Shown: in pieces, positions 27,531-35,581 of the stretch
Position numbering within the stretch: position 1 is the first letter of the stretch
Layout of the letters: the number at the start of each line of letters is the position of its first letter
NCBI RefSeq assembly: GCF_009569385.1
Contig: NZ_WBOF01000003.1
Coordinates: 372,001 to 436,000 of the forward strand
Source of the DNA: Streptomyces kaniharaensis
Lineage (GTDB): Bacteria; Actinomycetota; Actinomycetes; Streptomycetales; Streptomycetaceae
Length of the DNA: 64,000 bases
Direction: 5' to 3'
Made by a program: the position numbers and the translations under genes
Notes under the pieces: generated by a model
The model's input: only the letters and a program-made list of their open reading frames with translations
Told to the model about the DNA's origin: nothing
The model's database searches: none

Positions 27531-29993
27531 TCAGCTCCCGGCCGGGGCCTCGTCGCGGTCGGGATCGCGGTCGGGGAAGGTGGCCGGCCGGTAGTCGGCC
27601 TGCCGGCGGCGGAAGGCGTGGCCGAGGTGGTGCTGGAGCCGCAGGTGGCGGAACTGGTAGACCGCCCCGGTCTGGCGCAGCACCCCCCGCTGGTAGGCGT
27701 CGTCCAGGAAGGCGGCGACGTTCCACGGCAGCCGGCCGGTCAGCGGGAGCCAGACGCGGGCCAGGATCAGCCACTGCCCCCAGGCGGTGAAGCCCAGCGC
27801 ATAGGACAGCGCGCCGCCGATCCCGCCGATGGCTCCGATGAAGAACCCGTCCCCGAGCGGCCAGTACATCTCGCCCAGCGGCCCCCGGAGGAGGTCGACC
27901 ATCAGGCGCCCGCCCAGGGCGATAGCCAGGGTGAACGCCGGGACGAGGACCAGGACCTGCCGGCTCACCGCGGCGCGGTTCGAGGACAGCAGGGCGACGG
28001 GGGTGGCCGCGGAGGCGGTGTCCAGCGGCACTTCGAGCATGCCGGTGAGCCCGAACACCAGCCCGGCGGCCGCGCCGAAGATCAGCCCGTACACCAGCAT
28101 GTTGATGAGCGTGCCCTCGATCACCCCGCCGTCCGTGAGCGGGAGGCCGAAGTAGACCGCGCGTTCCAGCGTCTGGGCGGTGGCACCGCCGATGCCGATC
28201 ACGGTGCCGCCGAGCAGGATGATCGCGAAGCGGCCGGTGAACACCCGGACGGGTCTGGGGCCGCCGCCGTGACGGGTGCCGGGCAGCCGGAGCCGCACGT
28301 GGGTGGGCTCCGGGGCCAGGACGCCGAGGACCGTCATGACCCCGTACACGGACCCGAAGGCGAGCCCGCCGATCGGCCCCAGCAGGACGCCCTCCAGGAG
28401 GTACCTCTCGCCCCTGACGGTCGGGTCGCCGGCGTAGGCCACCACCAGGAACAGGCCGACCAGCCATTCCGCCGCGGCGACGCACAGCGCGGAGGCGAGC
28501 ACGGTGGCCAGGACGCGGGTCGGGCGCCGCACCGAGCCGCCGATCTGCCACCACGCGAGGTCGTGCCGGTCGAGCCGGATCAGGTGGTCGGCCAGATGCC
28601 CGAGCCACCGTTCGGCGCGATCCGCGTCCGGGTGCCGCCACCGGCGCCGGGGGCCGGCCGCGTCGCGTTCCGGGGCGCGGCGGCGGTACAGGGCCGGGAC
28701 GAAGCCCGCCAGCAGGTGTTCCTCGAGCGCGTGCTCGGTGGGGAATCGTTCCGCGTCCAGCAGTTCGGCGGGCTTCCGGTCGGGCGCGTCGCTGTACATC
28801 GTCCGCGCCAGGATGACCATCAGAGGGGTGCTCAGGACCCTGGCGAGGTGCGCGCTGCCCTCCGTCCGCCGCCGCAGCTGCTCCAGGACCGGGTCCCAGA
28901 TCGGCTCGGCGTCGCCGCCGGCGGTGTGGGCCACCGGCCGGGCGGTGCGCGGCAGGTAGGCGGCCAGGTCGTCGGGGGTCAGGTCGGTGAGCTCGATCCC
29001 GGCGGCCCAGACCAGCGGCGTGCGGGCGGCCTCGACCGCCTCGGCGAACTCACCGCGCCGGCTGGTCAGCACGAGCGGCTGCGAGGTGGCGTTGAGCGCG
29101 TCGAGGGCCTCCTGGCGCAGGCCCTCCGCGATCTCGTCGAAGCCGTCCAGCACCGGGAGGACGAGATCGGCGTCGATCAGGGCGGCGGCGAGCGTCGCTC
29201 CGCCCGGGCCGCGACCGACCAGGTGCGGGTGATCGCGCAGGAGCAGGTCGATCTGCCAGTCGCGCAGCGCGGTGGTCGTCGGGTCCCACGAGCCGAGGCT
29301 GAAGATCACCGGGACCCGGTCGGGCGCGGCCCTCGCCTGGAGGAAGTCCAGCACGAACCGGATCGTCAGGATCGACTTGCCCGAGCCGGCCCGGCCCAGC
29401 ACCACCAGCCGGCCGGACGGGATCCGGCGGTAGGCATCGGCCACCGAGCGCAGGTCGCCGTCCAGGTCCAGGCGGCCGGGCGCCTCGCCGGGCGCGAGGC
29501 GCTGGACGTTCTCCGGGCCGTCCATGAGGCCCTCGGGCGCTCGCTGCCACCGCACCGGGAGCGGGAACGGGTCGTGCACCCGGCGCTGCTCCTCCTCGCA
29601 GCGCCAGCGGCGGCGGACCTCCGTCGCCAACTCGGCGGCGGCGTCGGCGAGGACGGCAGGGATCGGGGGCGGGGCGTCGGCGGGCTTGTCAGCAGGTTCG
29701 GTCGCGGGTCCAGCCACGGGCTCGGCGGGAGCGGACGAGGGCTCGGACGGCCCGGACTCCGGTACGGGCTGCGACTTCGCCAGCGTCGCCGCCAGCCGCC
29801 GCCGGTCCTCGGGCGAGGCCCCCAGCGCGTCCGCGAGCAGGTTCACCGTCCCCAGCCGGTGATCGGTGGACCCGCCCCGCTCCAGCCTGCGGATCGTCCG
29901 GACACTCACCCCGGACCGCTCCGCCACCTGTTCCTGCGTCAGCCCCGCCTCGATCCGTAACCGACGCAACAGCGCGCCGAGTTGCTCCGTCAC
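27531..29993 (-). CDS. XRE-HTH / NACHT-type STAND NTPase with C-terminal membrane domain
   Basis: 820 residues. Residues 1-65 are an XRE-type helix-turn-helix (LRRLRIEAGLTQEQVAERSG, SVRTIRRLERG). A Pro/Ala/Glu linker follows. The NTPase has Walker A VVLGRAGSGKSIL (~200), Walker B LVLPVLDGFDEIA (~272) with the double acidic pattern of NACHT proteins, and sensor LVLTSRRGEF. Residues ~470-740 hold several glycine-rich membrane segments. The C-terminus has a conserved-looking GVLRQTGAVYQFRHLRLQHHL block. STAND/NACHT proteins are ATP-driven switches, many active in phage defence; a membrane effector would fit abortive infection, but this is inference. Start is GTG 29993. The HTH may bind its own promoter region. 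Confidence 0.85.
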   Translation of the reverse strand: MTEQLGALLRRLRIEAGLTQEQVAERSGVSVRTIRRLERGGSTDHRLGTVNLLADALGASPEDRRRLAATLAKSQPVPESGPSEPSSAPAEPVAGPATEPADKPADAPPPIPAVLADAAAELATEVRRRWRCEEEQRRVHDPFPLPVRWQRAPEGLMDGPENVQRLAPGEAPGRLDLDGDLRSVADAYRRIPSGRLVVLGRAGSGKSILTIRFVLDFLQARAAPDRVPVIFSLGSWDPTTTALRDWQIDLLLRDHPHLVGRGPGGATLAAALIDADLVLPVLDGFDEIAEGLRQEALDALNATSQPLVLTSRRGEFAEAVEAARTPLVWAAGIELTDLTPDDLAAYLPRTARPVAHTAGGDAEPIWDPVLEQLRRRTEGSAHLARVLSTPLMVILARTMYSDAPDRKPAELLDAERFPTEHALEEHLLAGFVPALYRRRAPERDAAGPRRRWRHPDADRAERWLGHLADHLIRLDRHDLAWWQIGGSVRRPTRVLATVLASALCVAAAEWLVGLFLVVAYAGDPTVRGERYLLEGVLLGPIGGLAFGSVYGVMTVLGVLAPEPTHVRLRLPGTRHGGGPRPVRVFTGRFAIILLGGTVIGIGGATAQTLERAVYFGLPLTDGGVIEGTLINMLVYGLIFGAAAGLVFGLTGMLEVPLDTASAATPVALLSSNRAAVSRQVLVLVPAFTLAIALGGRLMVDLLRGPLGEMYWPLGDGFFIGAIGGIGGALSYALGFTAWGQWLILARVWLPLTGRLPWNVAAFLDDAYQRGVLRQTGAVYQFRHLRLQHHLGHAFRRRQADYRPATFPDRDPDRDEAPAGS

Positions 29994-30149
29994 TCCGGCA
30001 TACCCCTCCGTTTGACCGCGTACGACCGCCGGTGAGCCTACCGTGACGGCCGGTCACAAATGGCCGGTGCCATGACCTGTCCACCGACCCGCACGAACTC
30101 CACGCTCGGACTGTCCGCTCCGGACACCGACGACACTGGAGGATGCGAC

Positions 30150-30377
30150 ATGGCCTACCGCTACTGGTGCGGTGAGTGCGGGTACAGAACACCATGGCTC
30201 GGCGAGTCCCGCGCCCAGGAGTTGCAGATCGAGCACTACGCGAAGCGGCACCCGGACGTCCCGCCCGGCGGCAGCGTGGAGACCAACCGCAAGAAGCCGG
30301 GCGAGGGCCCCGGCTGCCTCGCGACGCTCGGCGTCGTGATCCTGCTGCTCGTCCTGGCCGCCTCGTGCCACCGCTGA
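30150..30377 (+). CDS. Small zinc-ribbon-like protein with C-terminal membrane anchor
   Basis: 75 residues. The N-terminal YRYWCGECGYRTPW holds a CxxC knuckle, followed by HYAKRH, so a metal site is likely. The C-terminus is a hydrophobic helix LATLGVVILLLVLAASC. ATG 30150 follows GGAGG by 7 bp; longer starts add a leader without coding character. It is divergent from the XRE-NACHT gene, with 156 bp between starts, and overlaps the next gene by 13 bp. Function unknown; probably a membrane-tethered adaptor (inference). Confidence 0.75.
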   Translation: MAYRYWCGECGYRTPWLGESRAQELQIEHYAKRHPDVPPGGSVETNRKKPGEGPGCLATLGVVILLLVLAASCHR

Positions 30378-30694
30378 CGACCGGCGGACGCGCCGAGGTG
30401 TCGGTGTCCGATCCGGGCGAACTGCGCTCGCTGCGCAAGCACCTGCGCCGGATCCCCGGGGTGGTGGACGTCGACGAGATCGCGGGCCCGCCCGCCCGCG
30501 CGGCACTCCTGATCGTGACCGCCGACCGCGGGACACTCACCCGGGCCGTCCGGACGCTTCCGGCCTACATCCGCTCCCGCCGCTCCCGCGCCTGCGTCAC
30601 CGTGCGGGCCGCGGACTGGACGATCACCCTGCACGCGGACGGCGGCGGCAAGGAGGCACCGGGCCGCCTGCGGCTGAAGCGGCTCCGGGGTTGA
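30365..30694 (+). CDS. EACC1-like (effector-associated constant component) small protein
   Basis: 109 residues. Pattern: a short strand (AEVSVSD), LRSLRKHLRRIPGV, a beta strand AALLIVTADRG, a helix LTRAVRTLPAYIRSRRS, then ACVTVRAADWTITLHADGG. This is the shape of the 'effector-associated constant component 1' family, which accompanies NTPase-based conflict systems in actinomycetes, where it is thought to act as an adaptor. Start GTG 30365 overlaps the preceding gene, implying coupling. The match is by pattern, not alignment. The XRE-NACHT gene is the nearest NTPase. Confidence 0.6.
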   Translation: MPPLTTGGRAEVSVSDPGELRSLRKHLRRIPGVVDVDEIAGPPARAALLIVTADRGTLTRAVRTLPAYIRSRRSRACVTVRAADWTITLHADGGGKEAPGRLRLKRLRG

Positions 30695-30804
30695 GCCCCT
30701 GCGGCGGGGGGCAGGTCCGACTGCGCCGGTGCTCGGTCCGTCGGGGCTCCGGGCGGGCACTCCAACTCCGGTCGCGCTCGAACGCAAAGGCTCGGACATG
30801 GTGG

Positions 30805-30833
30805 CGGCCCCGGCGCGGAGTGTGCCGGGGCCG
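30805..30833. terminator. GC-rich hairpin downstream of the RNase gene
   Basis: Perfect 10-bp stem (CGGCCCCGGC / GCCGGGGCCG) with a 9-base loop, located 25 bp beyond the RNase stop and 110 bp beyond the EACC1-like stop. The two genes converge here, so it can serve both. Confidence 0.6.
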
Positions 30834-30857
30834 TGGACGGACGGCTGCTTCCTGGCG

Positions 30858-31247
30858 TCAGCAGCCGAAGTTGATCAGATGGAACGTGGCGTAGTGATCG
30901 CTGGTGTAGTAGTCCTCGTGGTACCGGAGGCCGGTGACGATCCGCCGGGCGCCGCGGGTCGGAGCGCCCGGGGTCACCACGGTGTACTCGTGGTAGTAGC
31001 CGTAGGACTGGCGCGGGAGCACGCTGCCCTTGTTCTGGAAGACGATGCCGTCGTGCGGGTACGGGAACGGCCCGTTGGAGGCGATCAGGTTGAGCGTGGT
31101 TCTGGCCTGGGGCGGCAGGGCGGTGAGGCAGACGTTGCCGCTCACGGCGGCGTTCGCCTCGGTGGCGACGGCGACGGGGGCGAGGGCGGTCAGGACGACG
31201 ACGGCAGCGGCGGCACAGGTCTTCCACGCGCGTAGAGTTCGAGTCAT
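30858..31247 (-). CDS. Secreted guanyl-specific ribonuclease (RNase Sa / N1-T1 family)
   Basis: 129 residues. A signal peptide (RAWKTCAAAAVVVLTALAPV, cleaved after ~ANAA) precedes a ~95-residue mature enzyme. NVCLTALPPQARTTLNLIAS, FPYPHDGIVFQN and YGYYHEYTVVTPG closely follow RNase Sa of Streptomyces aureofaciens. The catalytic Glu (HEYT), Arg (TRGARRIV) and His (DHYAT) and the two disulphide cysteines are present. It cleaves RNA after G outside the cell. No barstar-like inhibitor gene is visible nearby. The ATG has no clear ribosome site, and a perfect palindrome sits just upstream. Its start choice rests on the signal peptide. Confidence 0.93.
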   Translation of the reverse strand: MTRTLRAWKTCAAAAVVVLTALAPVAVATEANAAVSGNVCLTALPPQARTTLNLIASNGPFPYPHDGIVFQNKGSVLPRQSYGYYHEYTVVTPGAPTRGARRIVTGLRYHEDYYTSDHYATFHLINFGC

Positions 31248-31257
31248 GCAAACAAGT

Positions 31258-31278
31258 GTGCGAGCCGCAGGCTCGCAC
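31258..31278 (-). promoter_or_regulatory. Perfect 9-bp inverted repeat just upstream of the RNase start
   Basis: GTGCGAGCC, 3 bp, GGCTCGCAC, ending 11 bases before the ATG on the minus strand. It can act as a DNA operator or as an mRNA hairpin placed where a ribosome site would be expected. Confidence 0.5.
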
Positions 31279-31347
31279 CGAAAGCCCCGCGACAACTCTT
31301 CACTTGTGGGTAACTGCCGGTACGAGCAGGCGACTTGAGGAAGTCAG

Positions 31348-32289
31348 TCAACGGCCGCGCAGGCGACGCACCAGGTTGCCGGCCGCTGCCGGCCAGTCCG
31401 GATGCTCGAAGTCGAACCCCGCCTCCAGCAGGCGACCCGGGACCACACGGCGGCTCTTCAGCAGCAGTTCGGTGTCCGAGCGGAGTGCGAACGCGCCCAG
31501 TTCGGCCATCCACCGGGTCGCGGGCAGAGCCAGCGGCACGCCCCACGCGGCGCGCAGCGCTCGCATGAACTCGCGCTGCGGAAGCGGGTTGGGGGCGGCG
31601 AGGTTCACCGGACCGCAAAGGTCCTCGCGGGCGATGAGGAACTCGACAGCGCGTGCGAAGTCGCGGTCATGGATCCACGAGACGTACTGCCGTCCGCCCG
31701 CGATCGGGCCTCCGACACCGAGGCGGGCCAGCCAGGACAGCGCGTCGAGGGCGCCACCCCGCTCGGGGCCGAGCACGACGGCCGTCCGCAGCGCGACCTT
31801 GCGGGTGTGCGGGGTGTCGGCGTCCCGCTGGGCCTGCTCCCAGGCACGGGCGATCTCGATGCTGTAGCGCCAGTACGCGGGGGCGTCGGGCTCGTCGCCG
31901 CCGATCAGGCCGTCGCGCTCGTCGTTGGGCGCGTCGTGACGGTGGGAGTAGATGGTGGCGGTGCTCATCTGGAGCCAGACGGCGGGCGGGCGCTCGGCTG
32001 CCGCGACGGCCTCGCCGAGCACGCGGGTGGAGTTGATCCGGGAGTCCATCATGGCCCGCCGGTTCGTCTCGGTGTAGCGGCAGTTGACACTCCGACCGGC
32101 GAGGTTCACCACCACGTCGCTGCCGTCCACCTCGGCCGCCCAGCGACCCAGGGTCTCACCGTCCCAGCCGACCTCACGCTCGCGCCGGGGCCTGCGGGTC
32201 AGAATCACGACCTCGTGGCCTGCGGCGGTCAGCGTGCGGTCGAGCAGCATGCCCAGGTGCCCGGATCCTCCGGATATGACGATCTTCAT
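31348..32289 (-). CDS. TIGR01777/SDR39U1-type NAD-dependent epimerase
   Basis: 313 residues. Rossmann start MKIVISGGSGHLGMLL, then VVNLAGRSVNCRYT, a motif typical of the TIGR01777 (YfcH/SDR39U1) group, STATIYSHR, YWRYSIEIARAWE in place of YxxxK-like context, and a C-terminal DUF1731-like region (PATRWMAELGAFALRSDTELLLKS, shown in part as GAFALRSDTELLLKS, then RRVVPGRLLEAGFDF). Reaction and substrate unknown. ATG 32289 follows GGGGAAG. A TTGAACGCGTTCAA palindrome lies 43 bp upstream, in operator position. Confidence 0.9.
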   Translation of the reverse strand: MKIVISGGSGHLGMLLDRTLTAAGHEVVILTRRPRREREVGWDGETLGRWAAEVDGSDVVVNLAGRSVNCRYTETNRRAMMDSRINSTRVLGEAVAAAERPPAVWLQMSTATIYSHRHDAPNDERDGLIGGDEPDAPAYWRYSIEIARAWEQAQRDADTPHTRKVALRTAVVLGPERGGALDALSWLARLGVGGPIAGGRQYVSWIHDRDFARAVEFLIAREDLCGPVNLAAPNPLPQREFMRALRAAWGVPLALPATRWMAELGAFALRSDTELLLKSRRVVPGRLLEAGFDFEHPDWPAAAGNLVRRLRGR

Positions 32290-32716
32290 CAGACTTCCCC
32301 TCATGTCCGGCTCTGAGCGTAACCCAAAAACTTGAACGCGTTCAAAGTTGGGCCGGAAGGTCCCCTGAGGTGCGCCGGAACCCTGCGGCCCGAACGTCGG
32401 CGATGCGGGCCGCTTCCGGGCTCCGACGGTCGAGGCACAGGCCTTCGGCGCCGGATGCCGGATGGACTTCCGCCTCACCGTCGACAGCCCGCCACAGCAG
32501 CGCCACGATTACCCAACTGTCAATACTCGCATCAACCTTGACGTCTCATCACACGACTTTCCCAGCGCGGCGAAAACCTTGACCGCCCCCATGGAGCGTT
32601 GAGACGCTACCCACCGTCGGCCACCGGGCGGTGGTCGCTCACCGCGCACCGGGGGGCCATCGCGCGACGGCATTTCGGCTGCCCCCTGCGCTCTCATCCA
32701 ACCGGGGGAACATCCA
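32290..32716. other. Intergenic region, epimerase / secreted protease
   Basis: 427 bp with no credible gene. Left part carries the TTGAACGCGTTCAA palindrome. The right half (32500-32590) is less GC-rich and has two TTGAC-type -35 elements (near 32538 and 32580), so the protease promoter is probably there. A GGGGGAA site precedes the protease ATG. Confidence 0.4.
32332..32345. promoter_or_regulatory. 14-bp perfect palindrome TTGAACGCGTTCAA
   Basis: Centrally symmetric, 43 bp upstream of the epimerase ATG, in the size range of LacI/TetR-type operators. Arms TTGAA/TTCAA recur at 40800 and 46742 with different spacers. Confidence 0.5.
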
Positions 32717-33919
32717 ATGAGACGTCCTCGTTTGCTCCGAAATGCCGCACTCTCAACCCTGATCGCGCTCGCCCTCTCGGCCGCCACGCTGGGCACCTCC
32801 GCCTCGGCGCTCGCGGCGGGCCCGCCCACCGGGCCGTCCGTCAGCGCAGCCTCCGACGACCTGTCCGGGTACTCCAACGTCGAGCGGATCGCCGGCGACG
32901 ACGACAGCGACCCGGACGCGACTCAGGCCTTACTCGACTCCTGGACGCCCGAGGCGATGGAGTCGGCCGTCAACATGGACGTCGCGCCTGGCGTGTCGGG
33001 CGGCGACTCCTCGGTCACCGGCGCCCCGATCATCGGTCCACAGTCCTGGCTGGCCCAGCCCGCCCCGGCCACGCCGGACGCCACCGTCGATCCGGGCGCA
33101 CCCACCGGACCGGTGGACGCCGACTCCGCGGACGCGACGCCCGTCGACAACCCGCCCGACGACGCCCAGTCCGACGACACCGACAACTCCGGTGACACCG
33201 CGCAGGACCTCACGGGCCGTATCGCCCAGCCGAGGTCAAGCTCCTGGCCGACCAACGGCCTGCCGACCGTCGGCGCCCTGTTCTTCAACGTCGGCCCGAT
33301 CCACCAGCGCTGCACCGGCACCGTGATCAGCACCTCCACCGGGAACATCATCGCCACCGCGGGCCACTGCATCTGGAACAAGCTGGCGAGCTGGCTGCCG
33401 CCGGTGCCGATGCCCAACCCGGTCTTCGTGCCCGGCTACCACAACGGCCAGGCCCCGTACGGCAAGTGGACCGTCAAGGACCGCTGGATCGCGTCCTCCT
33501 GGAGGAAGAACCTCCACCCCGACTACGACTACGGGTTCATGGTCCTCAACAAGCGCAACGGCCGGCAGATCCAGGACGTCGTCGGAGCCAACGGCTGGCG
33601 CACCACCGCCGGTTACGACAACTGGGTCGAGATCACCGGCTACCCCGACAACCGGGACAACCCGCTCCAGTGCTACACCTGGACCCGGCAGGCCCGGAAC
33701 TGGCTCTGGCAGCTCGTCTTCCCCTGCGACAACTACCACGAAGGGGTCTCCGGCTCCCTCCTGATGGAGCGTTTCGGCCAGCAGGCGCCCGGGTACGGCA
33801 TCGCCATCGCCTCGCTCGGCGGCTACCAGCAGGGCGGCACCAGCGACAACGTCTCCTACGCGGTGCGGTGGAACATCCACACCGCGGCACTCCTCAGCGC
33901 CGCGGTCCGCGGGCAGTAG
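32717..33919 (+). CDS. Secreted trypsin-like serine peptidase with acidic pro-region
   Basis: 400 residues. Signal peptide (LLRNAALSTLIALALSAATL, cleaved near ALAAG). Residues ~35-165 are an acidic, Pro/Asp-rich region with no fold motif, probably a propeptide or spacer. The protease domain follows: Cys and His in HQRCTGTVISTS and ATAGHCIW, Asp in DYDYGFMVL, Ser in EGVSGSLLM with the Cys of FPCDNYH before it. The Ser motif reads GVSGS instead of GxSGG. Substrates are extracellular proteins. ATG 32717 follows GGGGGAA. A strong hairpin follows the stop. Confidence 0.88.
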   Translation: MRRPRLLRNAALSTLIALALSAATLGTSASALAAGPPTGPSVSAASDDLSGYSNVERIAGDDDSDPDATQALLDSWTPEAMESAVNMDVAPGVSGGDSSVTGAPIIGPQSWLAQPAPATPDATVDPGAPTGPVDADSADATPVDNPPDDAQSDDTDNSGDTAQDLTGRIAQPRSSSWPTNGLPTVGALFFNVGPIHQRCTGTVISTSTGNIIATAGHCIWNKLASWLPPVPMPNPVFVPGYHNGQAPYGKWTVKDRWIASSWRKNLHPDYDYGFMVLNKRNGRQIQDVVGANGWRTTAGYDNWVEITGYPDNRDNPLQCYTWTRQARNWLWQLVFPCDNYHEGVSGSLLMERFGQQAPGYGIAIASLGGYQQGGTSDNVSYAVRWNIHTAALLSAAVRGQ

Positions 33920-33933
33920 AGCGGTGACGGGTC

Positions 33934-33963
33934 ACGGGGTGGGCCGGGGCCGGCCCACCCCGT
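33934..33963 (+). terminator. Hairpin terminator after the protease gene
   Basis: Perfect 12-bp stem (ACGGGGTGGGCC / GGCCCACCCCGT) with a 6-base loop, starting 15 bp after the protease stop and ending 25 bp before the next GTG. No U-tract, as is common in streptomycetes. Confidence 0.65.
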
Positions 33964-33988
33964 ACCGCACGGCGAAGGGAACCCAAGC

Positions 33989-34330
33989 GTGACTGACACT
34001 CCCCCCACTCCCCGCACTCCCCCGGCGACACGGCGCGCGCTCGCGCCGCTGATCGGCACGGTCCTGCTCGTGGCGGGCGCCGTGGCCTCCTGGTATCTCC
34101 TCGGACACCCCGGTGAGGGCTGCGGCTGGGGCAAGGGCACCGGCCGGATGGTCGCCGAACTGTGGGCGATCGTCCTCTCGGGCGCGGGCGCCGTGGCGCT
34201 CGTTCTGTCCTGGCTCGCCGCCCTCTCCGAGCAACGGCACATGCGCATCGCAGCCTGGGCGTTGGCCTTCGTCGCCGCCCTCGCCGGCCTCGGCGCCGTC
34301 CTGGCCGCCCGCGCCCCGTTCTGCGGGTGA
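33989..34330 (+). CDS. Small membrane protein, four helices, unknown function
   Basis: 113 residues. After a Thr/Pro-rich N-terminus come hydrophobic segments at ~18-38, 57-80 and 86-108. Between the first two is GEGCGWGKGTG with a cysteine, matched by a C-terminal FCG, so an extracellular disulphide is possible. Start is GTG 33989 with GAAGGGA upstream. No recognised family. It lies between the protease hairpin and the convergent end of the 34.4 kb gene. Confidence 0.7.
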   Translation: MTDTPPTPRTPPATRRALAPLIGTVLLVAGAVASWYLLGHPGEGCGWGKGTGRMVAELWAIVLSGAGAVALVLSWLAALSEQRHMRIAAWALAFVAALAGLGAVLAARAPFCG

Positions 34331-34397
34331 CGACAGGCGGGGTGACGGCAGGCGCCACGTAGAGGCAGGCGTGCGTCCCGTCGGCCGGCGCCGCAGC

Positions 34398-35525
34398 TCA
34401 GATCGGCTCCGCGGCCGGGCGCGCGCCCGCGGGGTGGGCGAGGGCGGCAAGGATGTCCTCGGTCATGTGACGGCGCTGGACCGAGCGGGATATCCAGCCG
34501 CCGTGCAGTTGGGCCTCCAGGGTCCGCCGCAGCATGGCGTGCTCCACGGCAGGCAGGCGGTGGACGGCCGTTCGGGCCGCGACGAGGGCCTGGAACTGTT
34601 CGAAGGCCGAACGCGAGTGCTCGATGGCGTCGAACACGCAGGTCCAGGTCACGAGGGAGGGATCGCCCTGCATGAGGGCCAGCGCGTAGATCCGCTGCCC
34701 TTCGCCGCCCGCTGCGAAGAAGTCGGCCACCTGGTCAGCCGTCAGCCCGGTGCTCGCGGCGGACTGGCGTGCGGCGTCGACGAGAGCCTGCATGGTGGCC
34801 GTACGCGGGGGTCCGCTGGGCTGTGTCCGACGGATGCCGTCGTACCGTTCGGCTTCGGCGACCGGCAGGCCGAGGGCTTCCATCGCCCGGGCCCGGTACC
34901 GGTCGGCCCCCTCGACGTCGCCGGTGTCCGACAGGTTCTGGGCGGTGACGAAGGACTCCAGCGCCTGGCGGTCGGCGTGCGAGAGCGCGCTTGCGAGCAG
35001 CAGCCGGGTGAGCAGCCAGCCGGTCAGGAAGCCGAGGACGAGGAAGTCCAGCACCAGTGCCGCCGCGAACGTCCGGCTGTCCGGACGGCCGCCGAGCGAC
35101 GGGGCGAGGGCGTCGAGCATGCTGCGGGCGGCGTCGCCCACGGCGCCGAGTTGGGTCAGGCCGGCGCCGATGAGGAGCTTGGTCAGCCAGTCGGACACCT
35201 GCTCCAGGTTGGTGTTGGCGGTGTACGTCGGGCGTGCGGCCGGTGCGGCTCCACCGAGGGCGCCCTGCGTGCCTGCGGCGTCGTGTCCCTCGGCGGCCAC
35301 GGCCCGGGGAATGCCGAAGAGGAAGCCGACGGAGCCGCCCCCGACCGCTGCGGCCGCCGCCACCGCCAGCCCGGAGCCGAGCACGGCCAGCGGCTCGCCG
35401 CACTGGGTCGCGTACAGCAGGAGGCTGAGCAGCCCGAACCCCGCCGACGCTCCGATCCCGACGGCAGCCCAACGCCGGACCGGCCATCCGCCCCTCGATC
35501 CGCTACCGCCCCGCACCACGGCCAT
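34398..35525 (-). CDS. Membrane protein with NTNLEQVSDWLTK motif, partner of the divergent kinase-NTPase
   Basis: 375 residues. Four hydrophobic helices: ~16-38, ~42-66 (ending VGFLFGIPRA), ~108-125 (LTKLLIGAGLTQL) and ~150-175. The first cytoplasmic loop holds YTANTNLEQVSDWLTK, a motif I recall from bacterial membrane proteins of unknown function often found alone or near signalling NTPases. The C-terminal ~200 residues are soluble and helical. ATG 35525 follows GGGGGAG; an upstream in-frame ATG (35588) would overlap the divergent gene. Starts of the two genes are only 56 bp apart around a palindrome, so joint control is likely. Confidence 0.75.
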   Translation of the reverse strand: MAVVRGGSGSRGGWPVRRWAAVGIGASAGFGLLSLLLYATQCGEPLAVLGSGLAVAAAAAVGGGSVGFLFGIPRAVAAEGHDAAGTQGALGGAAPAARPTYTANTNLEQVSDWLTKLLIGAGLTQLGAVGDAARSMLDALAPSLGGRPDSRTFAAALVLDFLVLGFLTGWLLTRLLLASALSHADRQALESFVTAQNLSDTGDVEGADRYRARAMEALGLPVAEAERYDGIRRTQPSGPPRTATMQALVDAARQSAASTGLTADQVADFFAAGGEGQRIYALALMQGDPSLVTWTCVFDAIEHSRSAFEQFQALVAARTAVHRLPAVEHAMLRRTLEAQLHGGWISRSVQRRHMTEDILAALAHPAGARPAAEPI

Positions 35526-35556
35526 GTGCTCCCCCTTCGATCCGCCGTAGAGTATT

Positions 35557-35573
35557 CCTGATCGGTGATCAGG
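35557..35573. promoter_or_regulatory. Inverted repeat between the divergent membrane and kinase-NTPase genes
   Basis: CCTGATC, 3 bp (GGT), GATCAGG: a perfect 7-bp inverted repeat in a 56-bp gap. TAGAGT (35548-35553) read on the plus strand and TACTCT on the minus strand are both -10-like, so a repressor bound here could close both promoters. Confidence 0.5.
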
Positions 35574-35581
35574 GGGTGTAC

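Noticed and set aside
27030..29960. 976-codon plus-strand frame
   Set aside because: Antisense to the XRE-NACHT gene; biased composition without motifs.
30858..31247. RNase plus a neighbouring antitoxin as a toxin-antitoxin pair
   Set aside because: The enzyme has a signal peptide, so it is exported, and none of the adjacent small proteins resembles barstar.
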